A stretch of 64,000 bases of DNA. Source: Rhynchopus sp. YZ270_cl-10 (taxonomy: Eukaryota > Euglenozoa > Diplonemea > Diplonemida > Diplonemidae). Positions 42,534-53,600 of this stretch are shown one piece after another; positions within the stretch are counted from its first letter, which is position 1; every line of letters starts with the position of its first letter. The notes under the pieces are model-generated. The model saw only the letters and a program-made list of their open reading frames with translations. It did not search any database and was not told the DNA's origin. Location: assembly GCA_964035575.1 (NCBI GenBank), contig OZ037852.1, positions 930,001-994,000 of the forward strand. The letters run 5' to 3'. The position numbers and the translations under genes are program-made.

Positions 42534-43415
42534 TTATCTCCCCTCCTCTTCCCCTTCTGGCAACCAACAGCCCTCCCTTGGGAGTGCCCCAGCAGCAATC
42601 AGAAGACGTGCAGCGCTGTCGTGCCCCTCTGCAACTGCGAGCTGCAATGCCGTCTGCCCTGCAGGGTTGGTATCCTCTAGGGGCGCACCGCAGGCAATAA
42701 GAAGTGCAAGCGAAGCATCGTTGCCAATGGAAGCTGCCGCGACAACAGGTGTCACCCCACCTGCATCACGCAGCATCACATCCGCCCCCAACCCCACCAA
42801 CACCCGCACTGCCTCCACACTCCGATTCCCCACCGCAACCAACAGCGGGGTGGTCCCCTCCCCTGCCTCCCCTACCTCCCCCATCTCCCCATCCACCCCC
42901 ACCCCCGCCGCAACCAGATCTGCGCACATCGTTGTATTATTCAACCACGCTGCCGTCTCAAGACACGCACACAGGGTTGCACCAAGATGACCAGCATGGG
43001 GGAGAAGATGCTTCAACGCAACTGAATTGTTATGATAGACAGCCCTGGTGACATCATCCGACTGCACGACTGCACCACAGGAGAGCAGCAGCGCTGTGAA
43101 GTCTGCGCGGTTGAGGAGAATGCTTTCGGAAAGAAGTGACTCCGCATCATCGGAAAGGGAGGCGCCACCATAGCGCATGAGTGTGTGCACTACAGCGTAG
43201 TGGCCTAGGCACATCGCAGCCCGTACTATGCTGCAGGAGAGATGCGCGCCGGCATCGAGCAGGGCAGCTACACAGACGCCATCCCGGCAAGCGTGCAGCA
43301 GTATTGGTACCCCGTTCCGTTCCGCATTCGGGTCGGCCCCTGAGGAGAGCAAGTCCTCAACCCCTACCCCACCCCTCGCAATGCAGTGGAACAACCCAAC
43401 ATTCAATTCATCCAT
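42534..43415 (-). CDS. ankyrin-repeat protein
   Basis: Single exon, 293 residues, complete. Seven or eight diverged ankyrin repeats run from the N-terminus (DLLSSGADPNAERNG, LLDAGAHLS) to the C-terminus (TPLLVAVGNRSVEAVRVLV, GQTALQLAVAEGHDSAARLL, LIAAGALP). Length between ALH/LL motifs is about 33 residues as usual. No other domain and no signal peptide; a protein-protein interaction role is expected, and partners cannot be told. The third-codon GC content is high in the middle, which produces long open frames on the other strand. It lies next to a second ankyrin gene of different style, with no close sequence match between the two. Confidence 0.85.
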   Translation of the reverse strand: MDELNVGLFHCIARGGVGVEDLLSSGADPNAERNGVPILLHACRDGVCVAALLDAGAHLSCSIVRAAMCLGHYAVVHTLMRYGGASLSDDAESLLSESILLNRADFTALLLSCGAVVQSDDVTRAVYHNNSVALKHLLPHAGHLGATLCACLETAAWLNNTTMCADLVAAGVGVDGEMGEVGEAGEGTTPLLVAVGNRSVEAVRVLVGLGADVMLRDAGGVTPVVAAASIGNDASLALLIACGAPLEDTNPAGQTALQLAVAEGHDSAARLLIAAGALPREGCWLPEGEEEGR

Positions 43416-43909
43416 TGATGAGAAAAAATGTGGGGAAAAAAGAATGGGCTAGTGAGTAATATTGGGTGAAAGGAGGAGAAGGAGGAGAAGGGGGAGAAGG
43501 AACTCCCCTGTGGTATAAAAGTGGTTGTGGTAATGTATTGTCTACCGTAAAGGTAGATGGAGATTCTCCTCAAGGAATCCTTGAAGGTGGCACAAAAACC
43601 AACTTCGAGTGTGCTGTCCCTTTTCATGTCTAGCCATGGAAACTGTATCACAAGTGATACTGGGGAAAACCTCCACTCTCATTTTGCAAGCTTTATTTCC
43701 GTTATGGTTTTCTCCTCACAGAAAAAAAATGTAAAAAAATAACACACACACACTTTGCCCCAAATTCTTGGGAAATGGGCTTTGGTTCCATCATCTGACA
43801 CGGCATCTTTTTTAAAAAGGCCTTCGTTCATTGCTTCTTTGGAAAGATGGGTCCCCAACGAAGCTGCACACAAGAATAGCGCAACTTAAGGAGAATGTCC
43901 GGCATTGTT
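43416..43909. other. intergenic, nothing recognised
   Basis: Between the two ankyrin genes. A GGAGAAGG purine tract and a short TCTACC/GGTAGA palindrome near 43540-43556 are the only structures seen. Confidence 0.5.
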
Positions 43910-45873
43910 CTAACGCTCAGTGTCTGCCCCTGCATCAATGAGCACCTCCACCACGTCTGCATGTTTTCTCTTCACAGCAAAGTGCAATGCAGTGTCGTTG
44001 TCTCTGTCTTGGTGATTCAGGTCCACCTCCGGCAAACCCACAAGATAGCGCACAGTATCGGTGTGTCCATGATACGCTGCAAACATAAGACACGTGTTTC
44101 TTCTGTCGTTTGTGGTACGCACATCCGCACCTGCTTCGACCAACATCGTCACAGTTGTGAGTTCTCCAGAAATGCTAGCCAAGTGCAGAGGCGAGCGTCC
44201 ATCAACATTCTTTGTCTCAATGTCTGCCCCTGCATCAATGAGCACCTGCATCACGTTTGCATGTTTTTCTTCCACAGCTAAGTGCAACGCAGTGTTGTTG
44301 TCTCTGTCTTGGTGATTCAGGTCCACCTCCGGCAAACCCACAAGATAGCGCACAGTATCGGTGTGTCCGAAATACGCTGCAAGAATGAGACTCGTGCCTC
44401 CTTCGTCGTCTGTGGCACGCACATCCACACCTGCTTTGACCAACTTCGTCATAGTTGTGAGTTCTCCAGAAATGCTAGCCAAGTGCAGAGGCGAGCGTCC
44501 GAAAGCATTCCTTATCTCAATGTCTGCCCCTGCATCAATGAGCACCTGCACCACGTCTGCATGGTTTTTCTGCAGAGCAAAGTGCAACGCAGTGTAGTTC
44601 TTGCTGCCTTGCTGATTCAGGTCCACCTCCGGCAAACCCACAAGATAGCGCACAGTATCGGTGTGTCCTAAATACGCTGCAAGGAGAAGACACGTGGCTC
44701 TGTCGTCTTCTGTGGCACGCACATCCGCACCTGCTTTGACCAACATCGTCACAGTTGTGAGTTCTCCAGAAATGCTAGCCAAGTGCAGAGGCGAGCATCC
44801 TTCATCATTCCTTGTCTCAATGTCTGCCCCTGCATCAATGAGCACCTGCACCACGTCTGCATGATTTTCCTGCACAGCAAAGTGCAACGCAGTGTAGTTC
44901 TTGGTGTCTTGCTGATTCAGGTCCACCTCCGACAAGCTCAAAAAATAGCGCACAGTATCGGTGTGTCCTTTATACGCTGCAAACATAAGACACGTGTCTC
45001 TGTCGTCTTCTGTGGCACGTACATCCGTACCTGCTTCGACCAACATCTTCACAGTTGTGAGTTCTCCTGAAAGGCTAGCAAAGTGCAGAGGCGAGCGTCC
45101 TTTATTAGCCTTTGTCTCAGTGTCTGCCCCTGCATCAATGAGCACCTGCATCACGTTTGCATGCTTTTTTGCAGAGCAAAGTGCAACGCAGTGCGGTTCT
45201 TGCTGCCTTGGTGATTCAGGTCCACCTCCGGCAAACCCACAAGATAGCGCACAATATCGGTGTGTCCATTAGAAGCTGCAAGGGTAAGACACGTCTCTCT
45301 GTTGTCGTCTGTGGTACGCACATCCGCACCTGCTTCGACCAACATCTTCACAGTTGTGAGTGCTCCTGAACGGCTAGCCAAGAGCAGAGACGAACGTCCT
45401 TTGTCGTCCTTTGTCTCGATGTCTGCCCCTGCACCGATGAATACCTGACACACTGCAGGGTCCTCCCACATGGCTGGACAAAGGCGCGACGTCTGACCTG
45501 CACTGTCCTTGGAGTCGTGTGGGACAAAGGCGACCTTGCTGCAGACTGACTTCCAATGCTGCAAGAGGACCTCCGTGCACGCAGTGTGGTCTGCGTGGAC
45601 ACACTCACTCAGCAGGATCCCAAAGCCCATCTGCGTTGTCTCGACATACGGAAGAAGCAGTGTGAGGCATTCATTGTGGTTCCCTCTGCATGCCTCGTGC
45701 ACAGCTTCGAAGGCGACCGTTTCCGTTTTGCTGCCTGGGGAGAGCTTCTCGAGTGCTGCCCGCACGGCAGCGGTGTTGCCGTTCCTGACAGCCTCCAGCA
45801 GGTCCTTGTCAGAAAGCTTTCTTCTTTTTGGTGGGTTCTGGTTTGGTGTGCTGTCTGCGTGTCGCTTTGACAT
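43910..45873 (-). CDS. nuclear-type ankyrin protein with 300-bp tandem units and one frame break
   Basis: The protein starts at the ATG at 45873 with a basic NLS-like KRHADSTPNQNPPKRRKL, then about 100 residues of diverged ankyrin-like helices, then canonical repeats to the stop at 43910. The DNA of the repeat region has an exact 300-bp period (100 residues, three ankyrin repeats): the same block starting TGTCTGCCCCTGCATCAATG recurs at 43920, 44220, 44520, 44820 and 45120. The frame is interrupted once at the T6 run 45165-45170 (A6 in the coding strand); sister units show that a run one base longer would keep the frame. That may be a sequencing slip, an allele or real decay. A CACAG acceptor-like site lies 16 nt before the ATG. 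Function unknown beyond protein binding. Confidence 0.8.
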
Positions 45874-46078
45874 GGTGTTGTGTGTATTGCTGTGAGGTTG
45901 ATGATGCTTTGTGTCATATGCGAGGTTGCGGGGATGGAGGGAAGGATCTACAAAAGAAGCTAAGGGCCTGTCTTTGTGTAACGTTCTGTGTCTCAATACA
46001 CTAACACACACAGGGTGTGCTCGAAAGACTCGACGAAGGGTCTTCATCCTTCAATAAACAGCGCACGCTCTGTTAATT

Positions 46079-46628
46079 TCACCATTGGCAATATTTCTTG
46101 GGGCTAGCTTCATCCCCTATGTCTCGAATACCACCACCATCCTGCCCACCTTCTGCTACCAGAACAACATGCGGCAACCGTTCTAACACTGTCGGCGCAC
46201 CCAAACACCCGGAGGCATGCACCAAACCTGAAAGCACTGTTGTCGCCCTTGGAAGGACAGTGTGCCCCGCACCTTTCGCGCCACGTTGTTCACGGAAGCT
46301 GTCGAACAGACATAGCACCTCCATCTCTCCGAAGGTGAGTTTGCGAAGCGACTCTATCATCATGGAAGGGCTCTGCTGTGAGAAAGGGTTCGTTGCGATC
46401 ATGCGACACCCAGCCGCAGATGCCGTCTTCCCCGAGGATGTAGATCGGGATCGACTTTGCGAGGTTTGATGTCCATGCCCGGAGAGTTTCTAATCTGGCG
46501 GTGCAGTTTGCGTAGCGGAGTTGCGCGGGTGTACCGGGCACATCCTTTGGGGGTGATTCAAGCAGAACCAAACAGGAGATGCTCACTGCGACGTCATTGC
46601 TTTTGTCGACACATCGGCAGCAGCTGTA
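46079..46628 (-). CDS. unresolved coding locus, probable 3' exon(s)
   Basis: A good acceptor-like site (CGTTCTTACAG) ends at 46629, followed by an open frame with protein-like content (SNDVAVSISCLVLLESPP, ANCTARLETLRAW). Around 46400 a second frame takes over with equally protein-like content (MIESLRKLTFGEMEVLCLF, VLERLPHVVLVAEGG) and ends at 46079. The switch could be a tiny intron (a CTTTCTCACAG site lies at about 46370), a frame error or decay. No family is recognised. It may be the continuation of the small gene at 47024-47305, which ends near a possible GTAGAA donor. Confidence 0.4.
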
Positions 46629-47023
46629 CTGTAAGAACGTGAAGAGAAGAGATTACCCCACTATCTCCCCATTCAACCCCTCTTTCCCCCAAGAAATTCA
46701 TTTACATCGTCTAAGGTGGAGCAGCGCTTTTTTTTAAGCTTCAAAAACGAGCAACTTCAGCGAAACGCCACTCAACACCGCCAAACTCGGGTTAAAATTA
46801 GGTGAACAACGCGAAATATTCTTGCTATAAAATGTAACTTTTCCTTTTTTTGAAAACTTGGTTGTATTAGTGTAGCCACCCTAGAGTGTGCTCCACTATA
46901 TTCTTTTTTTCTGTTTCCTTTTTTTTCGTACTGAATGGGGGGGGGAGGTTATATGGTTGCGCAGAAACGCAATCATACAAAATGAGGGGGAAACAATGAG
47001 GGGGGATAGAGAGGGGTAGGCTT
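46629..47023. other. intergenic or intronic stretch with SLR-C
   Basis: No coding signal. The SLR-C copy at 46853-46903 would be intronic if the two flanking loci form one gene. Confidence 0.5.
46853..46903 (-). repeat. SLR-C copy
   Basis: GAAAACTTGGTTGTATTAG lead, diverged loop, closing arm CTCCACTATA. Confidence 0.75.
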
Positions 47024-47305
47024 CTACCCCAAAGCGAGCAGCTCGTCTGACAGCGCCCGCTCCCACTCTGTTAGGCCAACTATCGGTTCCTTCTCAGCCT
47101 TACGCAGCTTCAGGTCCAGCACAGTGACCCACAACGGTGAGAACTCCGTCACCATCTCAGCCGGGAGGGGGTGCTCGGGGTGTAGTGTATTGTACCCTTC
47201 AATAGGCCCGCCCCTGCGCCCTTCAATTAACACCTCCATCCATTCAGGTGTCACATCTAAGCTGTCCGTTTTGTTGAAGGTATCGGTCAAAGAGAAAACC
47301 GTCAT
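47024..47305 (-). CDS. small protein of 93 residues, unknown
   Basis: Complete frame from ATG at 47305 to TAG at 47024. It begins MTVFSLTDTFNKTDSL, contains PEWMEVLIEGRRGG and WVTVLDLKLRKAEKEP, and ends LTEWERALSDELLALG. It is protein-like in composition with conserved-looking Trp and charged helices, but no family is recognised. It may be a full small protein or the first exon of a gene continuing at 46628; a GTAGAA donor overlapping the stop would join GG to CTGCTGCCG in frame, although GTAGAA is not the usual donor here. Confidence 0.5.
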   Translation of the reverse strand: MTVFSLTDTFNKTDSLDVTPEWMEVLIEGRRGGPIEGYNTLHPEHPLPAEMVTEFSPLWVTVLDLKLRKAEKEPIVGLTEWERALSDELLALG

Positions 47306-47639
47306 ATTTTAAAAAGGCATCCTGTCGAATGTGTGGAAAGAGGGGGGAACTATTCGGGTGGCTAAAGGTGTGTTGAAAAGTGGACAACCTCGGGTGTCTA
47401 CAACCAATTCAGATTTTAAGGATGGAGTTTGTTGAATTTATGTCACCTTGATCGTAAATTGATATAAAAGAGTAATGAAAGTTAAATTGCGAGAGAGTGT
47501 CGTATTGAATAGATTTATTTTTTTGTACTGACTAGCACAGTCTTTTTTTGTTTCAGATTTCTTTCAATAGGCTAGGTTTTGTTGTATTTGCCCCACCCCA
47601 TACCCTCCCACCCACCCCACACCCCCATCCTAATCAATA
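47306..47639. other. intergenic, nothing recognised
   Basis: Between the small gene and the Dim1 3' end. No repeat family copy seen. Confidence 0.5.
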
Positions 47640-48317
47640 TCAGTATTTGTGTTTTGTGGAGTAGTCCTTGGGAGACTGGACAAGCCCCTTGCCCTTCCTC
47701 GCACCACGGTACACGGTTTCGACAAGGTCAATGAACTCCTGCTTGTCTGTTAGCGGCCAGTTGACTTTGTTATTGTTCCCTGTGCCCAGATCCACCATGA
47801 TATGTTTGTTACGGTAGAAAAACATGACTGTCACACGGTCCACAAGCTCGTACATCTCATTGAAGTCGGGCACCTGTTGGTTTTGTTAGGGTTGTACAAT
47901 TGTACTAAAAAGGTTTGTAAAAAAATAAACGTCTCTGTCTGAGTCACTTTGTGCTTCTACTAAACAGGATGGATCAAAACTTTTTTGTTATAAACAGGGT
48001 GTGCCAAGATGTATCAAAACGCGGGGTATTATTTTAAATTTGAATCAAAACGTAAAAAATGGATGCAAAAAAATGTTAAAGTGGGACGAAAAAAAAAACC
48101 CCCCCCCATAACAAGAACATACCTCAGTAACATCGACTACATAAATAGCGGCCATGTTTCTCAGCTTTTCTGCAGTATTAGCGAGGACGTGGTCCATGAC
48201 CATGCACTCCTGATCCCAGTCGTGTCCGAACCGAATGACCACCACCCGTTCCTCGTCAAGCACTATTGATTGATCCACTGCCCATCCACTTTCCAAGTGA
48301 GTCAGCAGGCAGGCCAT
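47640..48317 (-). CDS. DIM1: Dim1/TXNL4A, U5 snRNP thioredoxin-like protein
   Basis: Two exons, 48123-48317 and 47640-47873, join in phase 0 to give 142 residues, the same length as human TXNL4A. The 249-bp intron starts GTATGT and ends CCAACAG. The protein is a thioredoxin-fold component of the U4/U6.U5 tri-snRNP and is needed for spliceosome activation. Near-invariant stretches are VVVIRFGHDWDQECM, YVVDVTEVPDFNEMYEL, VMFFYRNKHIMVDLGTGNNN and ETVYRGARKGKGLV, ending SPKDYSTKHKY. The catalytic Cys pair of thioredoxins is absent, as in the whole family. No SLR copy was seen in this intron. Identification is secure. Confidence 0.97.
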
Positions 48318-50699
48318 TTTACTTTCTTTCTTTGTGTATGAATATATTCTGTATGAACGTTGGAATGAGGGAAGGGCAGAGCAGACTTTGTATCAAAGAG
48401 TGGAATGCTTGCTTTTTGTACTTTTTTTTTATTTTTTTTGCTCTTGTTTGTTTTATTTTTTTTATTGTCTTTTTATTTTTTGCTTTTTTGCGTTGAAACA
48501 AAAAATGGTTGTTGCTTTAAAAAAAAAAAATTAAAAAAGGTGGAGTCGGTCACACGATACGTCTCAAGAACGTAAAATAGCGCGACCACAAAAATAATAA
48601 TAAACAAAAAAAAAAGGTGTTGTGTTGTTACGTTGGAGCGCCGATAGGCGCGTACCCGTTGCCTTTTAGCTATGACAACATAGTGAGGTGCTCATTTGCT
48701 ATCAGGGAATCTTTTTTTTTTCTCTTCAGAAAACCCTGCCTTATGTCGGTGCAATGTGACCCCCTTTGGTGATAATTTGTCACTTTTTCTTTTCTTTTCT
48801 TTTTGATAATCAGTAGTAGTGTAGCTGTTATACAGTCATACACATATTGATAGGTGTTTTTGTTTGTCACTAATGAGCCATTTTCTTTTTACGTACATCC
48901 AATTATGGGGCTCTGTTGCAAGGACATTGATTTCAAAAAAAAAAAAGGGGGGGGGTTAAAAAAAGAGTAGTTGAACGTGCTAAAACGCATCTCCGTCAAG
49001 CTCATGCATCCCTTGGGCTACCGTGAAGTGCAAAGGCAGACTCGAGAAGTCATTTACAGGCAGCACATCTCACCCCCTGGATGTGGCAGCTCTCCCTGCA
49101 ATAAGCTGGACTGACTCCAAAAAAAAAAAAAAAAAAAAATCTTAGAATCGTGTGCACTGTACACTGCGCACTGTACCATTCCTTGCCGTTTAGTGGCACG
49201 CAATCTCATTAGATTGCATCATGCAATTTCATTCAAGATGAACTATCAGTTGAGAACCCCTTTTACTACAGTGTAAAAAGGTAGTACTCCTGTTCCACCT
49301 TATTTTCAAACTTTTTTTCCCATTCTTTTAAAAAAAAAAAAAACTACCATCGCGTCAGTATGTTACTGACTACCAGAACCACAGACTGCTCTCTGAAACC
49401 CCCAAGCTCAAAAGGCAAAAAAAATATGCCTTGTTTTTTTTTTATATTTCCCCCTTTTTCGCATTTTTTTTCCCCTTTTGAATGTCAACCGTTTTCACCC
49501 CCACCCCCTTTTCTTATTAATCTGCATATCACATGCATGCCTTTAAAAAAAAATATAAATTGAAGGAAGGAAACAACCCAACTTCCGGAAGTGTGTATGT
49601 GTGTGTTTTTTTTTTTTTTTCTGTTTTTTTTTTTTTCTTTTTTTTTTACTTTTTTTTCGACAGAGAAGAGCAATTGAAACAAAACAAAAAAAAAGCCCTT
49701 TTTTAGGAAAGGGTTGTTACGTGTGTCCAAGCTGACACCAAAAAAAAAAAAAAAGAAAATGTATATGAGACAATGAATGGAAGCAACGCACCGTAATGTC
49801 TCGCAAGAAAACGAGACTATAATCCTTTCACGTTCATCCCTGGTCTACCCTTTACGGTTTCCTTAGATGGAGGCTTTAGAGTGAAAATACATAACACAAA
49901 GGGGGTCGGTGGACTTATGAAGAGAGCATGTGCAGGTTGACAGTGCACTCCATTTCTGCCTCCGTTCCCTTGAAATCTTAGTTGTATTAGTGTAGACACC
50001 CGACGGTGTTCTACTCTACAAATTTTTTTTTTTTGTTTATACGCAAAATCCTCGCAAAAAAAATTTAAAAAAAAAAAATTGGACTCACAAAAGCACCATC
50101 TTTAAAAAAAAGCTGGGGGTCAATACTGTCATTGTGTACCCTTAGCAGAAGGGGGTACTATAGCGAAAGGGGAAACAACGACCACATACACCATACTAAA
50201 AAAGAAAAAAATTAAAAAGAAAAACGCAAAAAAAAATGTTCAAAAAAGAAAAATTGTTTAATAATACTGAAGCAGGGCTGGTTTACTTTGATCCTTTCGT
50301 TGCAAAAGGCAAAGCATCCAGGTGAGCAACACAGTAAGGTCGAAAGGAGAGTGGCAGGGAGAGAGGGAAGGATGGGACTGACAAATCTGTCACCAATCTA
50401 GAGTATCAACACTATGTTGTCAAGACAAAACATATTAGTTTATTTTTTTAAAAAAAATTTTGTATTTTCCTTTTCTCTGAATTATTCACAACTGCAGTGT
50501 CGACAACCAGCCCACACTCACACCACAACGAACGAACGAACGACCCTGAACCGAAGGTTCCCCGTACACATCTAGAAGAACGTCCGCAAGAACCGTGAGC
50601 GCCCTTTTTTTTTTGTGAGAGGGTGAAGAACCTCCTCCACACAGTGTCCTCCCGCATTGTCCCCGTACCGCGGACCCCACCTCATTACCTGAAGTTGCT
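48318..50699. other. gene-poor A/T-run-rich stretch
   Basis: No coding signal. Many runs of A or T over 10 bases, a GCGCC-GATA-GGCGC hairpin at about 48640-48653 and one SLR-C copy at 49971-50020. The right end should hold the LSM14 3' UTR. Confidence 0.5.
49971..50020 (-). repeat. SLR-C copy
   Basis: TTGTATTAGTGTAGACACCC is intact, the loop is changed to GACGGTGTT and the closing arm to CTCTAC. Confidence 0.75.
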
Positions 50700-53600
50700 T
50701 CAGTACCCCCTTCCTCCTCTTCCTCCGCGTCCACCGCCTCCACGTCCGCCTCTCTGTAGGTGTGGGGGATATTTTGACAGGGAAAAATGATTAAGATATT
50801 ATTTTCAATCGAAAGATGGAGTTTTCCACCAGCGTCGTCTCCTCTTTTTTTATCTTTATTTTTTGTTTTTTTTTGCAACTGAACAAACAGGGTACAGCCA
50901 CTACACCTTTCCCTAATTGTGTAGCACGGGTCCTCTTAGCAGGCCAGGGGAAAAAAGATATTTCAAATATGTTCTATACTGAAGGTGTAATAGGCTACTA
51001 AATGTACCCATACTTTTTAAGTGGGTTGTTTGTTTCTAATGAGGAGAAAAAAGAGAGAGAAAGTTGATAAAATACTAATCTGAGCCTCGAGTACTTACTC
51101 CTTACTCACCTACTATGAAAAAAATATGGTTGATTTTTAAATTTTCGTGCAAAACAACGCTGTCGTAGGTATCGTATTCGTGTATTTGAAAACTTGGTTG
51201 TATTAGTGTAGACACCCGAGGATGAACTCCACTATACAAAACGCTTTTACATAACCGCTGATGAACACGATGAGTGATGCATGCTCGGGGGAAGTCGTGC
51301 GCTTTCTTTTTTGATTTATTTTTTAACATACGTCACCGAAGGTACGGGAGTCTGGCCCCTGGTTCGGTTGCCTCTCGGAATCTTTGGTGAGCGTGTCGAA
51401 GAAGCCTCCCTCCTGTGTGGTGGTGGTGTGGTGTGATTTGAAACTGGGTAATTCTTGCAAACTATTTACACATAAGGCACAATGTGCTGGCAGAGCAAAC
51501 ACACAAACGCACGAAAAAATGATACTGCTGAAGTCCGTTATGTCGTCACCGGGACAATGTTTGGGGTACAGCGTTAAATCTTCATTGAACCACTGAACTA
51601 CAGACTCGCAGTGCACTCTACACCAGAAGCAGGAAAATATTCGGGGTTATTAAAAGAAACAGAAAAATGGGAAACAAATTTAGCCACATTTTTATTTTTT
51701 TTTTTTCTCTTTCATGATCCATAATAGAAAGCAAACTAAAGGGAACGAGAAAGATAGTCATACCTTCGTGTACACGCTCTTGACGTTCTCGCTCTTCTCC
51801 TTCTGGAAGGACTCGACCTTCTCGTTCATCTCTTCGTAGTTGAACTGTGCAAGGTGTGGGGTAGAATAGGTAGGTTACAAAATAGGGATCTGTTGTCAGT
51901 GTCTGAACTACATTGGCAGAATGAGTGCGATGTGCATGCCTTATACAAACCATTGGTGTGGATGTGTTAACAAGAAAGGTGGTGAAGAAAGGTTGGCAAG
52001 ATGACCCTAAGTCTCACGTGTTTCGTCACCTTTAAAACATTTAGGTTTAGAAATCGTCCCCACCTGCAGACGAAACAGCATAACCTAAGCCTGAGAACGG
52101 GATCATCAAGATTGGCCTTGTCGTGCAGAGTTGCAACTAAATATGTTTCAAATCTAAAAAATAAAGATAAGTTGAGGTGATCCAGTCTCACGCTTTTTCA
52201 CACATTTTCACTTGGTTTCACGGTGTGAAAAAGTGTGTAAGAAAGTGAAAAAAAAAAAAACTGCTTCACGCACTCTGAGTGGATTCCTCCAGAAAAAAAA
52301 CTTGGTGTTTTCACATGGTTCACACATTTTCACTTGGTTTCACATATTTTCACTTGGTTTCACACATTTTCACCTTGGTTTCACACGTTTTCACTTGTTT
52401 TCACACGTTTTCACGGTGTGAAAACGTGTGGAAAAGTGTGCGCTGGATCACCTCAATAAGTTGCAAAAAAAATGCATCTAACATACGTCACCCATAGCGT
52501 CAAAGGCCTTGGAGTCCTGGCCTCTCTCTTTCGCGAACTCAAGCCCCGTGTGATTTGAGTAACGGTTTCCTCCCTTTCCTCCGTACCTGCGTTGATTTGA
52601 GGGGGGGTTTTTTTAATAAATACATTATTTGCCACAGCAGCTAGTGTTAATGATTGGTATTTGTATCAGTGTCGAGGATGGGCTCTATGACACTTCTTCC
52701 TTAACAAAAAGCAACTGTCCAGACACCACCTTGGCTTGAGACACCGCATCGCCATCGTAGAACAATGGGACACACCAAAAAGAACAAAAGCATACCTCTG
52801 ACCGCCACCTCCCTTTCTGCCGCCACCTCCGTACCCCTTGTTGCCTCCCCCGTAGTGCTGCCTGCGGTCGTGCACTGGCACAACTCTGTCCTTTCCTCCC
52901 CAGCCACCTCCTCCTCCTCCACCCGACTTGCCCTGGATCTGCTGCCCACGGAACTGGTTTCCGAAGTCGTTTCCTCCCCCGAACTGGTCGTGGTGGTGTT
53001 GGTGGTGGTGTTGCTGGTGCTGGTGGTGTTGGGGCTGGTGCTGGTGGTGCTGGTGTTGGTGGTTTTGTTGCTGTGGGCGGCCCTGACCTTGACCCTGACC
53101 CTGACCCTGACCCTGACCCTGCTGGCGGGATGCGACGGAAGGCCCTGCGGACACGATGGCGGGGTCAGATGGGGGCAGGTCCCGTGAGTCGTACACTGTC
53201 AGGTCCTGGATGTCGTTCCCTCTGCAGAGATGAATGGGTGTGGGTATAGCATGAATGCTGAAGAAGTTAGTCCAAAGTAATGGATACACAAAAAAGAAGA
53301 AACCAAAGAGTACTATAAACTATACAATGAAGAAAACTTGAAGTGTGTCTCTCGTACACACCTCAAAAAATCCCACACTATACAGATCGCCAGCCATCAA
53401 TAGGGGAAGTAAAAAAAAGGGGAAAGTGGCATTCAAAAAGAATGACATACCTGAACACAATGTACTCGTAGTTCTTCTCGGAGCGGGCAACGAATCTGGC
53501 CGCTGGGCGCTGCTCAGTGCCGTACATGGAGACATTGGCGAGTGTCAGTGTGTTCGCATCGGGGTTGATCTCAGACAGTGTTCCTGAATTGAAGAAAGGG

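Noticed and set aside
42667-43051. Pro/Thr-rich plus-strand frames opposite the ankyrin gene
   Set aside because: Caused by GC-biased third codon positions of the ankyrin gene.
48318-48534. Small plus-strand frames after the Dim1 start
   Set aside because: Phe/Leu runs from T-rich DNA, no motif.
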